This document shows, one piece after another, positions 16,065 through 25,118 of a stretch of 32,446 bases of DNA. The first letter of the stretch is position 1. The number at the start of each line of letters is the position of its first letter. Source of the DNA: Hyphomonas sp. BRH_c22. Its GTDB lineage: Bacteria > Pseudomonadota > Alphaproteobacteria > Caulobacterales > Hyphomonadaceae. Location: contig NZ_LADU01000064.1 of assembly GCF_000961795.1 (NCBI RefSeq), forward strand, positions 1 through 32,446, in the 5' to 3' direction. A program made the translations under genes and the position numbers. Below the pieces are notes generated by a model, which saw nothing but the letters and a program-made list of their open reading frames with translations, was not told where the DNA came from and made no database searches.

Positions 16065-16580
16065 ATGCTGGAATTCATTCTCGAACGGGCAAACTATTGG
16101 GCGATCATCGGGCTGATGATGATCGGGCTCTATATCACATTTGCCAGCGGCAACCTGATCAAGCGGCTGGTCGGTCTCTCAACGTTCCAGACCTCGGTAT
16201 TCCTGTTCTACGTGACGCTCGGCAAGGTGGCTGGCGGAACGGCGCCGATCCTGTTCGGTGCCGACGCGCCAGCCCATGGCGGGGGTCACGGCGCCGAAGA
16301 GGCGCATCATGCCGTGACGGTTCCGGGCGGGCAGGCCCTCGGCAATGCCAGTGCGCCGGTCGAGCTGGTGAACACCTATTCCAATGTGCTTCCGCATGTC
16401 CTGATGCTGACGGCCATCGTTGTCGGCGTCGCCACACTCTCGGTCGGCCTGGCCCTCATCGTGCGCATTCGTGAGGCCTATGGCTCGATCGAGAGCGACG
16501 AAGTCCGCGAGATCGACCTTGAGACCGCCCTCGCGCAGGAAGCCGAAATTGACCAGTGGCTCCACGAGGCAGGCGCATGA
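16065..16580 (+). CDS. mrpC: Mrp/Mnh antiporter subunit C (NuoK-like), with a His-rich loop
   Basis: MrpC is the NuoK-like three-helix subunit. Helix 1 is near residues 11-27, helix 2 has LVGLSTFQTSVFLFYVTLG, and helix 3 reads LPHVLMLTAIVVGVATLSVGLAL. The 171-residue length is well above the usual 110-120. The excess is a loop of about 45 residues between helices 2 and 3 containing His71, His75, His81 and His82 (HGGGHGAEEAHH), plus an acidic C-terminal tail. The loop faces the periplasm if helix 1 begins in the cytoplasm; it could bind metal or sense pH, but that is speculation. It overlaps the next gene by 4 bp. Confidence 0.9.
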   Translation: MLEFILERANYWAIIGLMMIGLYITFASGNLIKRLVGLSTFQTSVFLFYVTLGKVAGGTAPILFGADAPAHGGGHGAEEAHHAVTVPGGQALGNASAPVELVNTYSNVLPHVLMLTAIVVGVATLSVGLALIVRIREAYGSIESDEVREIDLETALAQEAEIDQWLHEAGA

Positions 16581-18108
16581 TCGATCTTCTGTTGCGTTCT
16601 GCGCCGGACTGGGCGCTTGCCCATGCTGCGCCCCTGCTGGTCATGGTGCCGCTGGTGCTGGCCCCTGTGCTGACGCTTGTGCCGAACGGCCGGATCGCCT
16701 GGTTCATCAGCATTGCCGGCACCGCCGCCTCGCTGATCTTCTCCCTCATCCTGCTGGCCATCGTGCAGACGCCCGAAACATCCGGTGTGGTCAGCTATGC
16801 GATCGGTAACTGGCTGCCGCCTTTGGGGATCGAGTTCCGTGTCGATGCGCTGAACGCCATGATCCTGGTGCTGGTGTCGGCGATGGGTGTCCTGGCATCG
16901 GTCATGTCCTACCCGACGGTCGTGGCAGAGATCCCGAAGGAAAAGACGTCGCTTTTCTACTCGGCCTTCCTGGCCTGTTTTGCGGGCCTGTGCGGCGTGG
17001 CGATCACGGGTGACGCGTTCAACCTGTTCGTGTTCCTCGAGATCAGTTCGCTGTCGACCTATGTGCTCGTGGCGCTCGGGGCATCGCGTGACCGCCGCGC
17101 GCTGCACGCGGCCTTCAACTACCTGGTCATGGGCACGATCGGCGCGACCTTCTTCATCATCGGTGTCGGCTTCCTGTATGCGGCGACCGGCACCCTGAAC
17201 ATGGCCGATATTGCGTCCAAGCTGCCGGCCCTTGCAGGCAGCCGGACCGTCCAGGCGGGCTTTGCCTTTATCGTTGTCGGTCTCGGCCTGAAGGCGGCCA
17301 TGTGGCCGCTGCACCAGTGGCTGCCGAATGCCTATTCCTACGGTCCGAGCTTTGTCACGATGTTCCTGTCGGCGACGGCGACCAAGGTGGCGCTCTATGC
17401 CCTGATCCGTTTCCTGTTCTCGGTTTTCAATCCGCAATTCGTGTTCGAGAGCGCGGCGTTCACAGCGCTGCTGATGCCGCTCGGCATCGCGGCCATGATT
17501 GCCTGCAGTTTCCAGGCTGTCTTCCAGACCGATGTGCGCCGCATGCTGGCCTATTCGTCGGTCGCGCAGGTGGGCTACATGATCCTCGGCATTTCGATCG
17601 GCACGGCTGCCGGCCTCAGCGCGGGCCTGTTCCACCTCCTCAACCATGCGATGATCAAGGGCGCGCTGTTCATGGCCGTCGCGGGCGTCGTGCTGACCTA
17701 CAAGGGCACCAACATTCGTGACTTTGCCGGTCTTGGCCGTTCCGCCCCGTGGACGATGACGGCCTTCGCCATTGCCGGCCTGTCGCTGATCGGCGTGCCA
17801 CTGACAGCAGGCTTCCAGTCGAAGCTTCAGCTTGGCTATGCCTTGTTTGAGAACGGCTGGTGGTGGGCCGTGATCCTGGTCGTGTTCTCCAGCTTCCTGG
17901 CCGTTATCTATGTCGGCCGGATCCTCGAGGCCGTATTCTTCCAGCCGCCGGTGAACCCGCGCAAGGCCCGCAAGGAAGCGCCTATCGTCCTGCTCGTTCC
18001 GCTCTGGATCCTGGCCCTCGCAAACATCTATTTCGGTATCACGACGGAGATTCCGCTTGGCCTGGCGCGTGATGCGGCCGCAGCGGCATTCGGACTGGAG
18101 ATGTTCCG

Positions 18109-18112
<4 letters not shown>
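16577..18112 (+). CDS. mrpD: Mrp/Mnh antiporter subunit D, first copy
   Basis: This 511-residue protein is a proton-channel subunit of the NuoL/M/N-MrpA/D family with about fourteen hydrophobic helices. The key helix-5 glutamate is Glu155 in FNLFVFLEISSLSTYVL, and the helix-7 lysine is in GLGLKAAMWPLHQWLPNAYS. A further lysine lies in the broken helix 8 (SATATKVALYALIRF), and LNHAMIKGALFM marks helix 12. This is the copy most like canonical MrpD, following mrpC directly. I chose ATG 16577 (ATGA overlap with mrpC) rather than an upstream in-frame start at 16556. It shares a 4-bp overlap with the second D-like gene. Confidence 0.92.
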
Positions 18113-19613
<1,501 letters not shown>

Positions 19614-19617
<4 letters not shown>

Positions 19618-20051
19618 GCAATGACACCCCCGAAACGCGCGACAAGACGGGTCGCTTCCTGAAGCGGGCGGCCGAAAAGGCGCACGATCTCCACACCGTG
19701 TCGAATGAGGGTGTGCACCCGATGGCCAAAATCCTGTTCGGATGGACGGAAGCCAGGCATATTGGCGCGATCATCTTTTGGGGCATCGGCCTGCTCAGCG
19801 CGCTGCTCATCGTGATCGACCTCTTCGTCAACCGGCACGATTATTTCTCCTTCGCCAACGCAACCGGGTTCTACGGGCTTTACGGCTTTGCCGCGTTCGC
19901 CTTCGTGGTGCTGATGGGCTGGCCGCTCGGCAACCTGCTGCGCCGCGGCGAGAACTATTATGGCGATGCCGGCGGACCGCCTGCAGATGTCGACCCCGAC
20001 ATGCCCCAGGCCCCGGACGCTGCGCACATGACCTATGAGGGAGACGAGTAA
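19614..20051 (+). CDS. Unrecognised two-helix protein within the antiporter operon
   Basis: I do not recognise this 145-residue protein. A charged, helical N-terminus (residues 1-45, with DKTGRFLKRAAEKAHDLHT) leads into two hydrophobic segments, about 50-70 (IGAIIFWGIGLLSALLIVID) and 85-106 (FYGLYGFAAFAFVVLMGWPL). The tail is acidic (DVDPDMPQAPDAAHMTYEGDE). It overlaps the second D-like gene by 4 bp and shares one base with the third (TAATG). Such tight coupling inside a ten-gene operon argues for a subunit or assembly factor of the complex, possibly a peripheral protein joining the third channel subunit. It is not one of the seven classical Mrp subunits. Confidence 0.75.
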
Positions 20052-21814
20052 TGCCCGCCTTCCTCACCGCCCTGAGCCCCGGCTGGCTGCTGATTTTCGC
20101 TGGGATCGTTGCGATCTTCCTGCCCATGCGGCGCGTCCGTCAGGGCATCACCATCGCTGCGCCGCTGATCGGAATCTTGCTGCTTGTTCTGGCCGACCAG
20201 AATGTGAACCATCTGACCGCCAGCGTCCTGGGGCTCGATCTCGTCCTCTACCGCGTTGACGGACTCAGCTTTGTCTTCGGCCTCGCCTTCCTTCTCGCGG
20301 CCCTGCTGAACGCCATCTATGCCTGGCATACCGATGACCGGGTGCAGGACGGCATGGCGCTCGCCTATGCCGGCGCGGCGATTGCCGCCACCTTCTCCGG
20401 CGACCTGATGACCCTGTTCATCTTCTGGGAAATCACCGCAGTCACGTCTGTCTTCATGGTGCTGGCGGCTGGCACGCGCGCCTCGTATTTCGCTTCGATG
20501 CGCTATCTCGGGATACAGGTCCTGTCAGGCGTTCTGCTGCTGGCAGGCGCGGCCTATGTCTACAACAATACCGGCAGCCTCAGCATGAAGGCCTTTGTCA
20601 GCCTCAGCGAGCCGGGCGCCATGCTGATCTTCATCGCCCTCGGCATCAAGGCGGCTTTCCCGTTCATGCACAACTGGCTGCAGGACGCCTATCCCAAGGC
20701 CAGCGTCGTGGGCGCTGTGGTCCTGTCGGCCTTCACGACAAAGCTCGCCGTCTATGCTTTCATCCGCATGTTCCCAGGGCAGGACGCGCTGATCTGGATC
20801 GGCGCCGTTATGACCGTGTTCCCGGTCTTCTTTGCGGTGATCGAGAACGATCTGCGCAAGGTGCTCGCCTATTCGCTGAACAACCAGGTCGGCTTCATGA
20901 TCTGCGCCATCGGGCTCGGCACAGCCGGTGTCGGCAATGCTCTGGCGCTCAATGGCGCAACCGCCCACGCCTTTGTCCACATCATCTACAAGGGCCTCCT
21001 GTTCATGAGCATGGGCGCCGTGCTCTACCGCACCGGCACCACCAAGGCCTCCGAACTGGGCGGCCTTTACCGCTCGATGCCCTGGACGGCCCTCTTCTGC
21101 ATCATCGGCGCGATGTCGATTTCGGCCTTCCCGCTCTTCTCGGGCTTCGTGGCAAAATCGCTCACCATGAGCGCCGTGTCGCATGAGGGACTGACCATCG
21201 TCTGGCTGATGCTGCTGTTCGCCTCTGCCGGCGTGCTGGAACATTCCGGCATCAAGATCCCGTATTTTGCCTTCTTCGGCCATGACAGCGGCCGCCGCGT
21301 GAAGGAAGCGCCCTTCAACATGCTCCTTGCCATGGGCATGGGCGCCTTCATCTGTATCGCCGTCGGCATTCCGGCCATCATTCCCGGGCTCGGCTATGAA
21401 TGGCTCTACAACCTGCTGCCGTTCCGCGAAGAGGCGATGAACTACCAGCCCTTCACGTTCGACCATATCCTGACCCAGATGCAGTTGCTGGTCCTGGCGA
21501 TTTTCGCCTTCGTCATGCTCAAGCGCTTTGGACTCTATCCGCCGGAGAAACCCGGCACGATCCTCGATACCGACTGGCTCTACCGCAAGATCGGCTTCGG
21601 CATGGCAGGATGGCTCGGCACGGTCTGGGGCAAGCTGGGCCCGGCCATGACAGCGTTCTTCTTCGGCATCACGGGCCGGGCTTACGAGCGCATCGAGGAT
21701 GCGTTCAGTCCGCGGGGCGAACTGGCGCGCGGCGCCTTGACGGGCGCGATGGCCATCTGGACCGCCGCACTGCTGGGGCTGGTGCTGTTGCTGGGCTTCA
21801 TTGCTGTCGGTTGA
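20051..21814 (+). CDS. Mrp/Mnh antiporter subunit D-like, third copy
   Basis: This 587-residue protein is the third NuoL/M/N-type channel subunit of the operon. Glu127 lies in LMTLFIFWEITAVTSVFMVL, the helix-7 lysine in ALGIKAAFPFMHNWLQDAYP, the helix-8 lysine in AFTTKLAVYAFIRMFPGQ, and helix 12 has AHAFVHIIYKGLLFM. It is 75-85 residues longer than the other two, with extra C-terminal helices after YPPEKPGTILDTDWLYRKIG. That resembles the tail described for some single D-type antiporters. It is the last gene of the run. No clear intrinsic terminator follows before mucR at 21948. Confidence 0.9.
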   Translation: MPAFLTALSPGWLLIFAGIVAIFLPMRRVRQGITIAAPLIGILLLVLADQNVNHLTASVLGLDLVLYRVDGLSFVFGLAFLLAALLNAIYAWHTDDRVQDGMALAYAGAAIAATFSGDLMTLFIFWEITAVTSVFMVLAAGTRASYFASMRYLGIQVLSGVLLLAGAAYVYNNTGSLSMKAFVSLSEPGAMLIFIALGIKAAFPFMHNWLQDAYPKASVVGAVVLSAFTTKLAVYAFIRMFPGQDALIWIGAVMTVFPVFFAVIENDLRKVLAYSLNNQVGFMICAIGLGTAGVGNALALNGATAHAFVHIIYKGLLFMSMGAVLYRTGTTKASELGGLYRSMPWTALFCIIGAMSISAFPLFSGFVAKSLTMSAVSHEGLTIVWLMLLFASAGVLEHSGIKIPYFAFFGHDSGRRVKEAPFNMLLAMGMGAFICIAVGIPAIIPGLGYEWLYNLLPFREEAMNYQPFTFDHILTQMQLLVLAIFAFVMLKRFGLYPPEKPGTILDTDWLYRKIGFGMAGWLGTVWGKLGPAMTAFFFGITGRAYERIEDAFSPRGELARGALTGAMAIWTAALLGLVLLLGFIAVG

Positions 21815-21947
21815 AGCTGCGGTTGCGGGGCGTTTGCCAGTAAGCAGGCCGCTCGATCAACTTCTGAGTGTAATTGCTGCCATTTAGCTATTTACACTTA
21901 CCTGTCTTCATTTACCCAGAAGGAAAGAGAGCTGGGGAGCCAAGACA

Positions 21948-22364
21948 ATGCCCGAAGCAATGACTGCTGTACCGCGTGACGGTGTGCTCATCGAACTCGC
22001 AAGTGAAATCGTTGCCGCCTATGTCGGAAACAACACCGTTCAGTCGGCTGACCTGCCTGAACTCATCCGCAACGTGCACGCCTCTCTGGCCAGCCTTGGC
22101 AACCATGATGCCGAAACGGCCCGTCCCAAGCCGGCTGTATCGGTGAAACGCTCCCTGGGCGAGGATTTCCTCGTCTGTCTCGAAGATGGCAAGAAATTCA
22201 AGTCGTTAAAGCGTCATCTTCGTACCAAATACGACATGTCGCCTGACGAATACCGCGAAAAATGGAACCTGCCGCCGGACTATCCCATGGTCGCGCCCGG
22301 CTATTCAAAGCACCGCTCAATGCTTGCGAAGAAAATGGGTCTCGGCAAGGGTGACAAGGCCTAG
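21948..22364 (+). CDS. mucR: MucR/Ros family transcriptional regulator, zinc ligands altered
   Basis: This 138-residue protein is a MucR/Ros-type global regulator, known in alphaproteobacteria to act as an AT-rich-DNA-binding, H-NS-like protein and, in Caulobacter, on cell-cycle genes. The N-terminal oligomerisation part (ELASEIVAAYVGNNTV) is followed by the DNA-binding domain CLEDGKKFKSLKRHLRTKY, then SPDEYREKWNLPPDYPMVAP. The zinc position Cys77 is kept, the second ligand is Asp80 instead of Cys, His90 is kept, and the last ligands are Lys94 and Tyr95 in place of the usual His. Some family members fold without zinc, so this may be functional. The AT-rich 133-bp upstream region is where MucR autoregulation would occur. 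Confidence 0.92.
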   Translation: MPEAMTAVPRDGVLIELASEIVAAYVGNNTVQSADLPELIRNVHASLASLGNHDAETARPKPAVSVKRSLGEDFLVCLEDGKKFKSLKRHLRTKYDMSPDEYREKWNLPPDYPMVAPGYSKHRSMLAKKMGLGKGDKA

Positions 22365-22441
22365 TTTCGCTGTACGAATACTTGTCGTTACGTTTCCAGA
22401 ACGAAATAAATCGGTAACAAAGGTTAAGAATATCTGTTGTT

Positions 22442-22494
22442 GACTCTTGATCCCGGAGTCCACTCGCGCGATAGGTGATTCTATCGAATCACCT
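22442..22494. promoter_or_regulatory. Four GANTC (CcrM) sites and a perfect hairpin before the PAS gene
   Basis: Four GANTC sites fall within 49 bp: GACTC at 22442-22446, GAGTC at 22456-22460, GATTC at 22477-22481 and GAATC at 22486-22490. The last two lie in a perfect inverted repeat with arms AGGTGATTC (22473-22481) and GAATCACCT (22486-22494) around a TATC centre. The right arm ends directly before the GGGGG ribosome-binding sequence (22495-22499) of the gene starting at 22508. It could be a methylation-sensitive promoter, a repressor operator or an RNA hairpin; the sequence cannot decide. Confidence 0.5.
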
Positions 22495-22507
22495 GGGGGT
22501 GCAACCG

Positions 22508-23008
22508 ATGTCAAACAAAACCCTATTCCAGGGCGTCACTATTGCCCAACAAGAGCTGATCAATTACTGGAAGCGGTTGCGCGACCGGACGGGCTGCGTC
22601 CCGCGCGAAGCGATTGATCCCGGCGCGCTGCGCAGCATGCTGGCCAGCATTTCCATCGTCCAGTTCGATGAGTCCGGCGATGGCCGGTTCCGGATCGCCG
22701 GTTCGCGCCTGCGCGACATTTTCGGGATGGAGGCGCGCGGCCGCCGTGTCGCAGATGTCATGGGCGCCCATGGCGAAGCCTTCTCGCTGGGCCTGTCCGT
22801 CGCGCTCGAACGCCGGGGGCCTGTGGGCGGTGTCATCGAGCAGGAAGACGGCATGCATGCCTGGCTGCGCCTGCCCTTGATGGATTCCAATGGCCATCTG
22901 ACGATGGTTCTCTGTCACGACGAGATGCTGCCGACCCGCCGCATGGTGGTCCCCACGGATGGCCAGGCCAGTTCTGTCCACACTTCTTCTCCCCGCGCAG
23001 CGGCCTGA
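22508..23008 (+). CDS. PAS_5-type sensory protein
   Basis: The 166-residue protein resembles PAS_5 (PF07310-type) proteins of alphaproteobacteria. It reads LINYWKRLRDRTGCVPREAI, an IDPGALRSMLASISIVQF strand, RFRIAGSRLRDIFGMEARGR, a region ending in WLRLPLMDSNGHLTMVLCHD, then a polar tail without any output domain. It may sense a small ligand or redox state and pass it on by protein contact; nothing in the sequence tells which. I chose ATG 22508 because GGGGG lies 8 bases upstream and a hairpin covers the earlier in-frame codon at 22475. Its leader carries an unusual cluster of GANTC sites. Confidence 0.75.
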   Translation: MSNKTLFQGVTIAQQELINYWKRLRDRTGCVPREAIDPGALRSMLASISIVQFDESGDGRFRIAGSRLRDIFGMEARGRRVADVMGAHGEAFSLGLSVALERRGPVGGVIEQEDGMHAWLRLPLMDSNGHLTMVLCHDEMLPTRRMVVPTDGQASSVHTSSPRAAA

Positions 23009-23110
23009 ATCGCCTGCGATCCCTGATGCCAGCTTGATGGTATAGGAAAGTTATCCTACGCCTTCTGATGCCGGGTAGTCTTCTGCCTGCCAGACCAGAA
23101 GGAGACAGTG

Positions 23111-23456
23111 ATGGCGAAATTCGATCCACAGAAAGACGAAGACCGGGCCTGTCTTGCTGCGGCGCTGACCGCCTATGCGCTCGGCCTGAAACTGGAGGCC
23201 ATCCTTTCGCCTGAGCGGGGCCATCCGATCCGAGGCGCGGGCGCGCCATATCGCCATCTATCTCATGCACGTTGCGCTTGGCATGAGCCTGGCGCGTGTC
23301 GCGCGGGCATTTGGCCGGGATCGTCCGACCGTTGCCTATGCCTGCCACCTGATCGAGGACAGGCGCGACGATTCAGACTTTGACGACTGGCTGGATCAGC
23401 TGGCGGTCGGCCTGTCGAGCGTGGTGCTGCTGAGCGAGGCGCCGGCGGTTGCCTGA
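23111..23456 (+). pseudogene. DnaA-domain-IV-like HTH protein, frameshifted
   Basis: Two overlapping frames together give one protein. Frame one starts at ATG 23111 after a good AAGGAG (23098-23103) and encodes MAKFDPQKDEDRACLAAALT and on to LKLEAILSPERG. The second frame then continues IRSEARARHIAIYLMHVALG and SLARVARAFGRDRPTVAYAC, IEDRRDD to the stop at 23456. The second half is like the DNA-binding domain IV of the replication initiator DnaA (compare the HTTVLHACRKIE block). The switch falls at 23214-23224 around a GGGG run, and one extra base would explain it. It is either a genuine disrupted gene, a sequencing error or an unusual frameshift. Small DnaA-domain-IV-like proteins are known in alphaproteobacteria; their role is poorly defined. 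Confidence 0.7.
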
Positions 23457-23469
23457 CGGGGGGCAGGGG

Positions 23470-23889
23470 TCAGGCGGCCAGCGCCTGGCGCGCATCATGC
23501 CGGATCCGCTCAAGCATGGATGCAAGCCCGTTCGAGCGTTGCGCGGTCAGCGCGCCTGACACACCGATTTCGTCGAGCAATGCCTTCGCATCGAACGTCT
23601 CGATCTCGCGCAGGGGCGCGCCGGAATAGAGGCGCACGAGCAGCGCAATCAGGCCGGACACGATCATCGCATCCGATTCCGCGCGCACGACAAGGCGGCC
23701 ATCGTCAACGTCTGTCACCATCCAGACCTGGGAGGCGCAGCCCCTGACAATGGTCTCCGGGGTTTTCTCGTCATCGGCCAGCGCAGGGTTTGCCTTGCCC
23801 AGATCGATGATGTGCGCATAGCGCGCTTCCCAGTCTTCAAGCCAGGAAAACTCTTCACGTATCTCGGCGGCCGCTGTTTCGATGCTCAT
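23470..23889 (-). CDS. sufE: SufE family cysteine desulfuration protein
   Basis: SufE accepts sulfur from the desulfurase SufS and passes it to the Fe-S scaffold. The 139-residue protein has the family layout: WLEDWEARYAHIIDLGK at the N-terminus, the active-site Cys51 in VRGCASQVW, SDAMIVSGLIALLVRLYSG, then LTAQRSNGLASMLERIRHDA at the end. I chose the ATG at 23887-23889 since the 38 codons further upstream run over the terminator and match nothing. It lies downstream of an intrinsic terminator on the same strand, so it probably has its own promoter in the 23890-23921 stretch, which is short. No other suf genes are in the window. Confidence 0.93.
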   Translation of the reverse strand: MSIETAAAEIREEFSWLEDWEARYAHIIDLGKANPALADDEKTPETIVRGCASQVWMVTDVDDGRLVVRAESDAMIVSGLIALLVRLYSGAPLREIETFDAKALLDEIGVSGALTAQRSNGLASMLERIRHDARQALAA

Positions 23890-23921
23890 GCGCCTGAAAT
23901 GGGGCATTGAAGGGCAAAAGA

Positions 23922-23955
23922 AAACCCCCGGCGCCGCAACCGGCACCGGGGGTTT
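23922..23955 (-). terminator. Intrinsic terminator after the secreted-protein gene
   Basis: Reading on the minus strand, a 14-bp stem (AAACCCCCGGTGCC pairing with GGCGCCGGGGGTTT, including one G-U pair) closes a GGTTGC loop and is followed directly by a TTTTCTTTTG tract. It begins 23 bp after the stop of the 23979-24956 gene. The order of stem then T-run makes the minus strand the active direction. It should separate that gene from sufE. Confidence 0.85.
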
Positions 23956-23978
23956 GATTTCAGGATTGTGCGGCGCGC

Positions 23979-24956
23979 CTACTGATAGACGCCGCCGATG
24001 CACTTGCCCACATCGGACAGGGCGTGTTCGCCGATGCAGAATGGCACTTCATACTGCTGGTTGGCGGCGGCCACGCACTGCTGGAGGTTCAGGTTTGCCA
24101 TGTTGAGGCAGCCCTTGGTCTCACGCTCGGCCATTGCGGAACTGATCTGGCTTGCATTCTTCTCGGTGCTGGCCCCCAGCACGCGATAGGCAGCCAGTGT
24201 CGCGATCTGGTCGGCAACAGGTTCCTTGCCGAATTTCACGCGCTTGCGGTTGCCGGTCAGGCCGGACGTCACAGCCGCCGGGATCTTGATGGCGCCGGCT
24301 GCACCGGAGACATTGTCCCACAGGGATGGTGCGCCCGTATTGCCCGCCTGGACAAGCACGGCATCGAAGTCCGGAGCGTTCATTGCGGTCAGCAGGCCAA
24401 GCTTGGCCGGGATGCCCGATGCCTGGCTGGAATCCAGTTTCCTGGCCTTGGACCCGGAATTGCCGATCTTGGCCTTCGCCCAGCCCGACGCCTGCAGGGA
24501 ATAGGCCTGCTCCTTGACATAGGCTGCGGCGGTGCTCAGGCGACGGCTGTCGGCTTCTGTGGCAGACAGGGCAGCGCTGACGGCCGTATCGCCGCCATGC
24601 AGCGTGCGGGCATAACGCACATCGTTGCGCATGCCGGTTTCAAGTGCTTCGCGGCCATAAAAGCTTTCGATGTCGCGCACGGCGGCCCGATATTCGGGGT
24701 TTTGCGAGGCGATAAGCGCGGAATAGGCGATCCAGCCTTTCGACAGCTGGTCGGGATTGTGACCACCCAGAGAATTCAGCGCGTGGTCGATGTCTCCGGC
24801 AGAAGACAGCGGTTTGTCTTTTACGTCTGTGACGTCAGACTGATAGGTGGCATAGACTGCCGCCGTATCGGAAATCGGGTCTTTTCCTTGAGCATTTACG
24901 CCAGCGACCAAGCCGAACCCGACTAGTGCTGCCCCAATCATTCTGATGGACTTCAT
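23979..24956 (-). CDS. Unrecognised secreted protein with C-terminal cysteines
   Basis: I do not recognise this 325-residue protein. The N-terminus MKSIRMIGAALVGFGLVAGV followed by NAQG is a classical signal peptide, probably cleaved after Ala22. The mature part is mostly helical and polar, with YATYQSDVTDVKDKPLSSAG, an SLGGHNPDQLSKGWIAYSAL block and a long alanine-rich middle. Four cysteines cluster in the last 45 residues (KGCLN, QQCVA, FCIG and GKCIG), likely two disulfides in the periplasm. A good AGGGAGAG lies before the ATG. It stands alone with its own promoter region facing the histidine kinase, and its own strong terminator, suggesting high or independent expression. Its role is unknown. 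Confidence 0.75.
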   Translation of the reverse strand: MKSIRMIGAALVGFGLVAGVNAQGKDPISDTAAVYATYQSDVTDVKDKPLSSAGDIDHALNSLGGHNPDQLSKGWIAYSALIASQNPEYRAAVRDIESFYGREALETGMRNDVRYARTLHGGDTAVSAALSATEADSRRLSTAAAYVKEQAYSLQASGWAKAKIGNSGSKARKLDSSQASGIPAKLGLLTAMNAPDFDAVLVQAGNTGAPSLWDNVSGAAGAIKIPAAVTSGLTGNRKRVKFGKEPVADQIATLAAYRVLGASTEKNASQISSAMAERETKGCLNMANLNLQQCVAAANQQYEVPFCIGEHALSDVGKCIGGVYQ

Positions 24957-25001
24957 GGTATCAACTCTCCCTCACGCGACACGCGATACTCTTGCCCCAT
25001 C

Positions 25002-25017
25002 TTCCCCACTTGGGGAA
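25002..25017. promoter_or_regulatory. Perfect palindrome in the divergent promoter region
   Basis: TTCCCCA and TGGGGAA form a perfect 7-bp inverted repeat around a CT centre, 45 bp upstream of the secreted-protein start and about 40-100 bp upstream of the histidine-kinase start candidates. It has no T-run on either side, so it is not a terminator. A repressor or activator site is the natural reading; no known consensus comes to mind. Confidence 0.35.
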
Positions 25018-25118
25018 CCTCGCCTTGCCTGTAGATAACATTACAAATACAGCAAACGATGGGTACAGGCGCGAGAATGCCTAAGGAATCTCTATGGGAT
25101 GTTAACAGGTTCCCCCTC

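Noticed and set aside
16478..17647. A 389-codon minus-strand frame opposite the first mrpD
   Set aside because: Very rich in Arg, His, Gln and Asp with no motif; the plus strand carries a complete antiporter subunit. It is a by-product of high-GC codon use.
20525..21466. A 313-codon minus-strand frame opposite the third D-like gene
   Set aside because: Same reason: low-complexity charged composition and no recognisable features against a strong plus-strand gene.
23040..23058. TAGGA...TCCTA repeat before the DnaA-like gene as an operator
   Set aside because: Arms of five bases with an unequal centre are too short to separate from chance; it could equally be a promoter -10 region.
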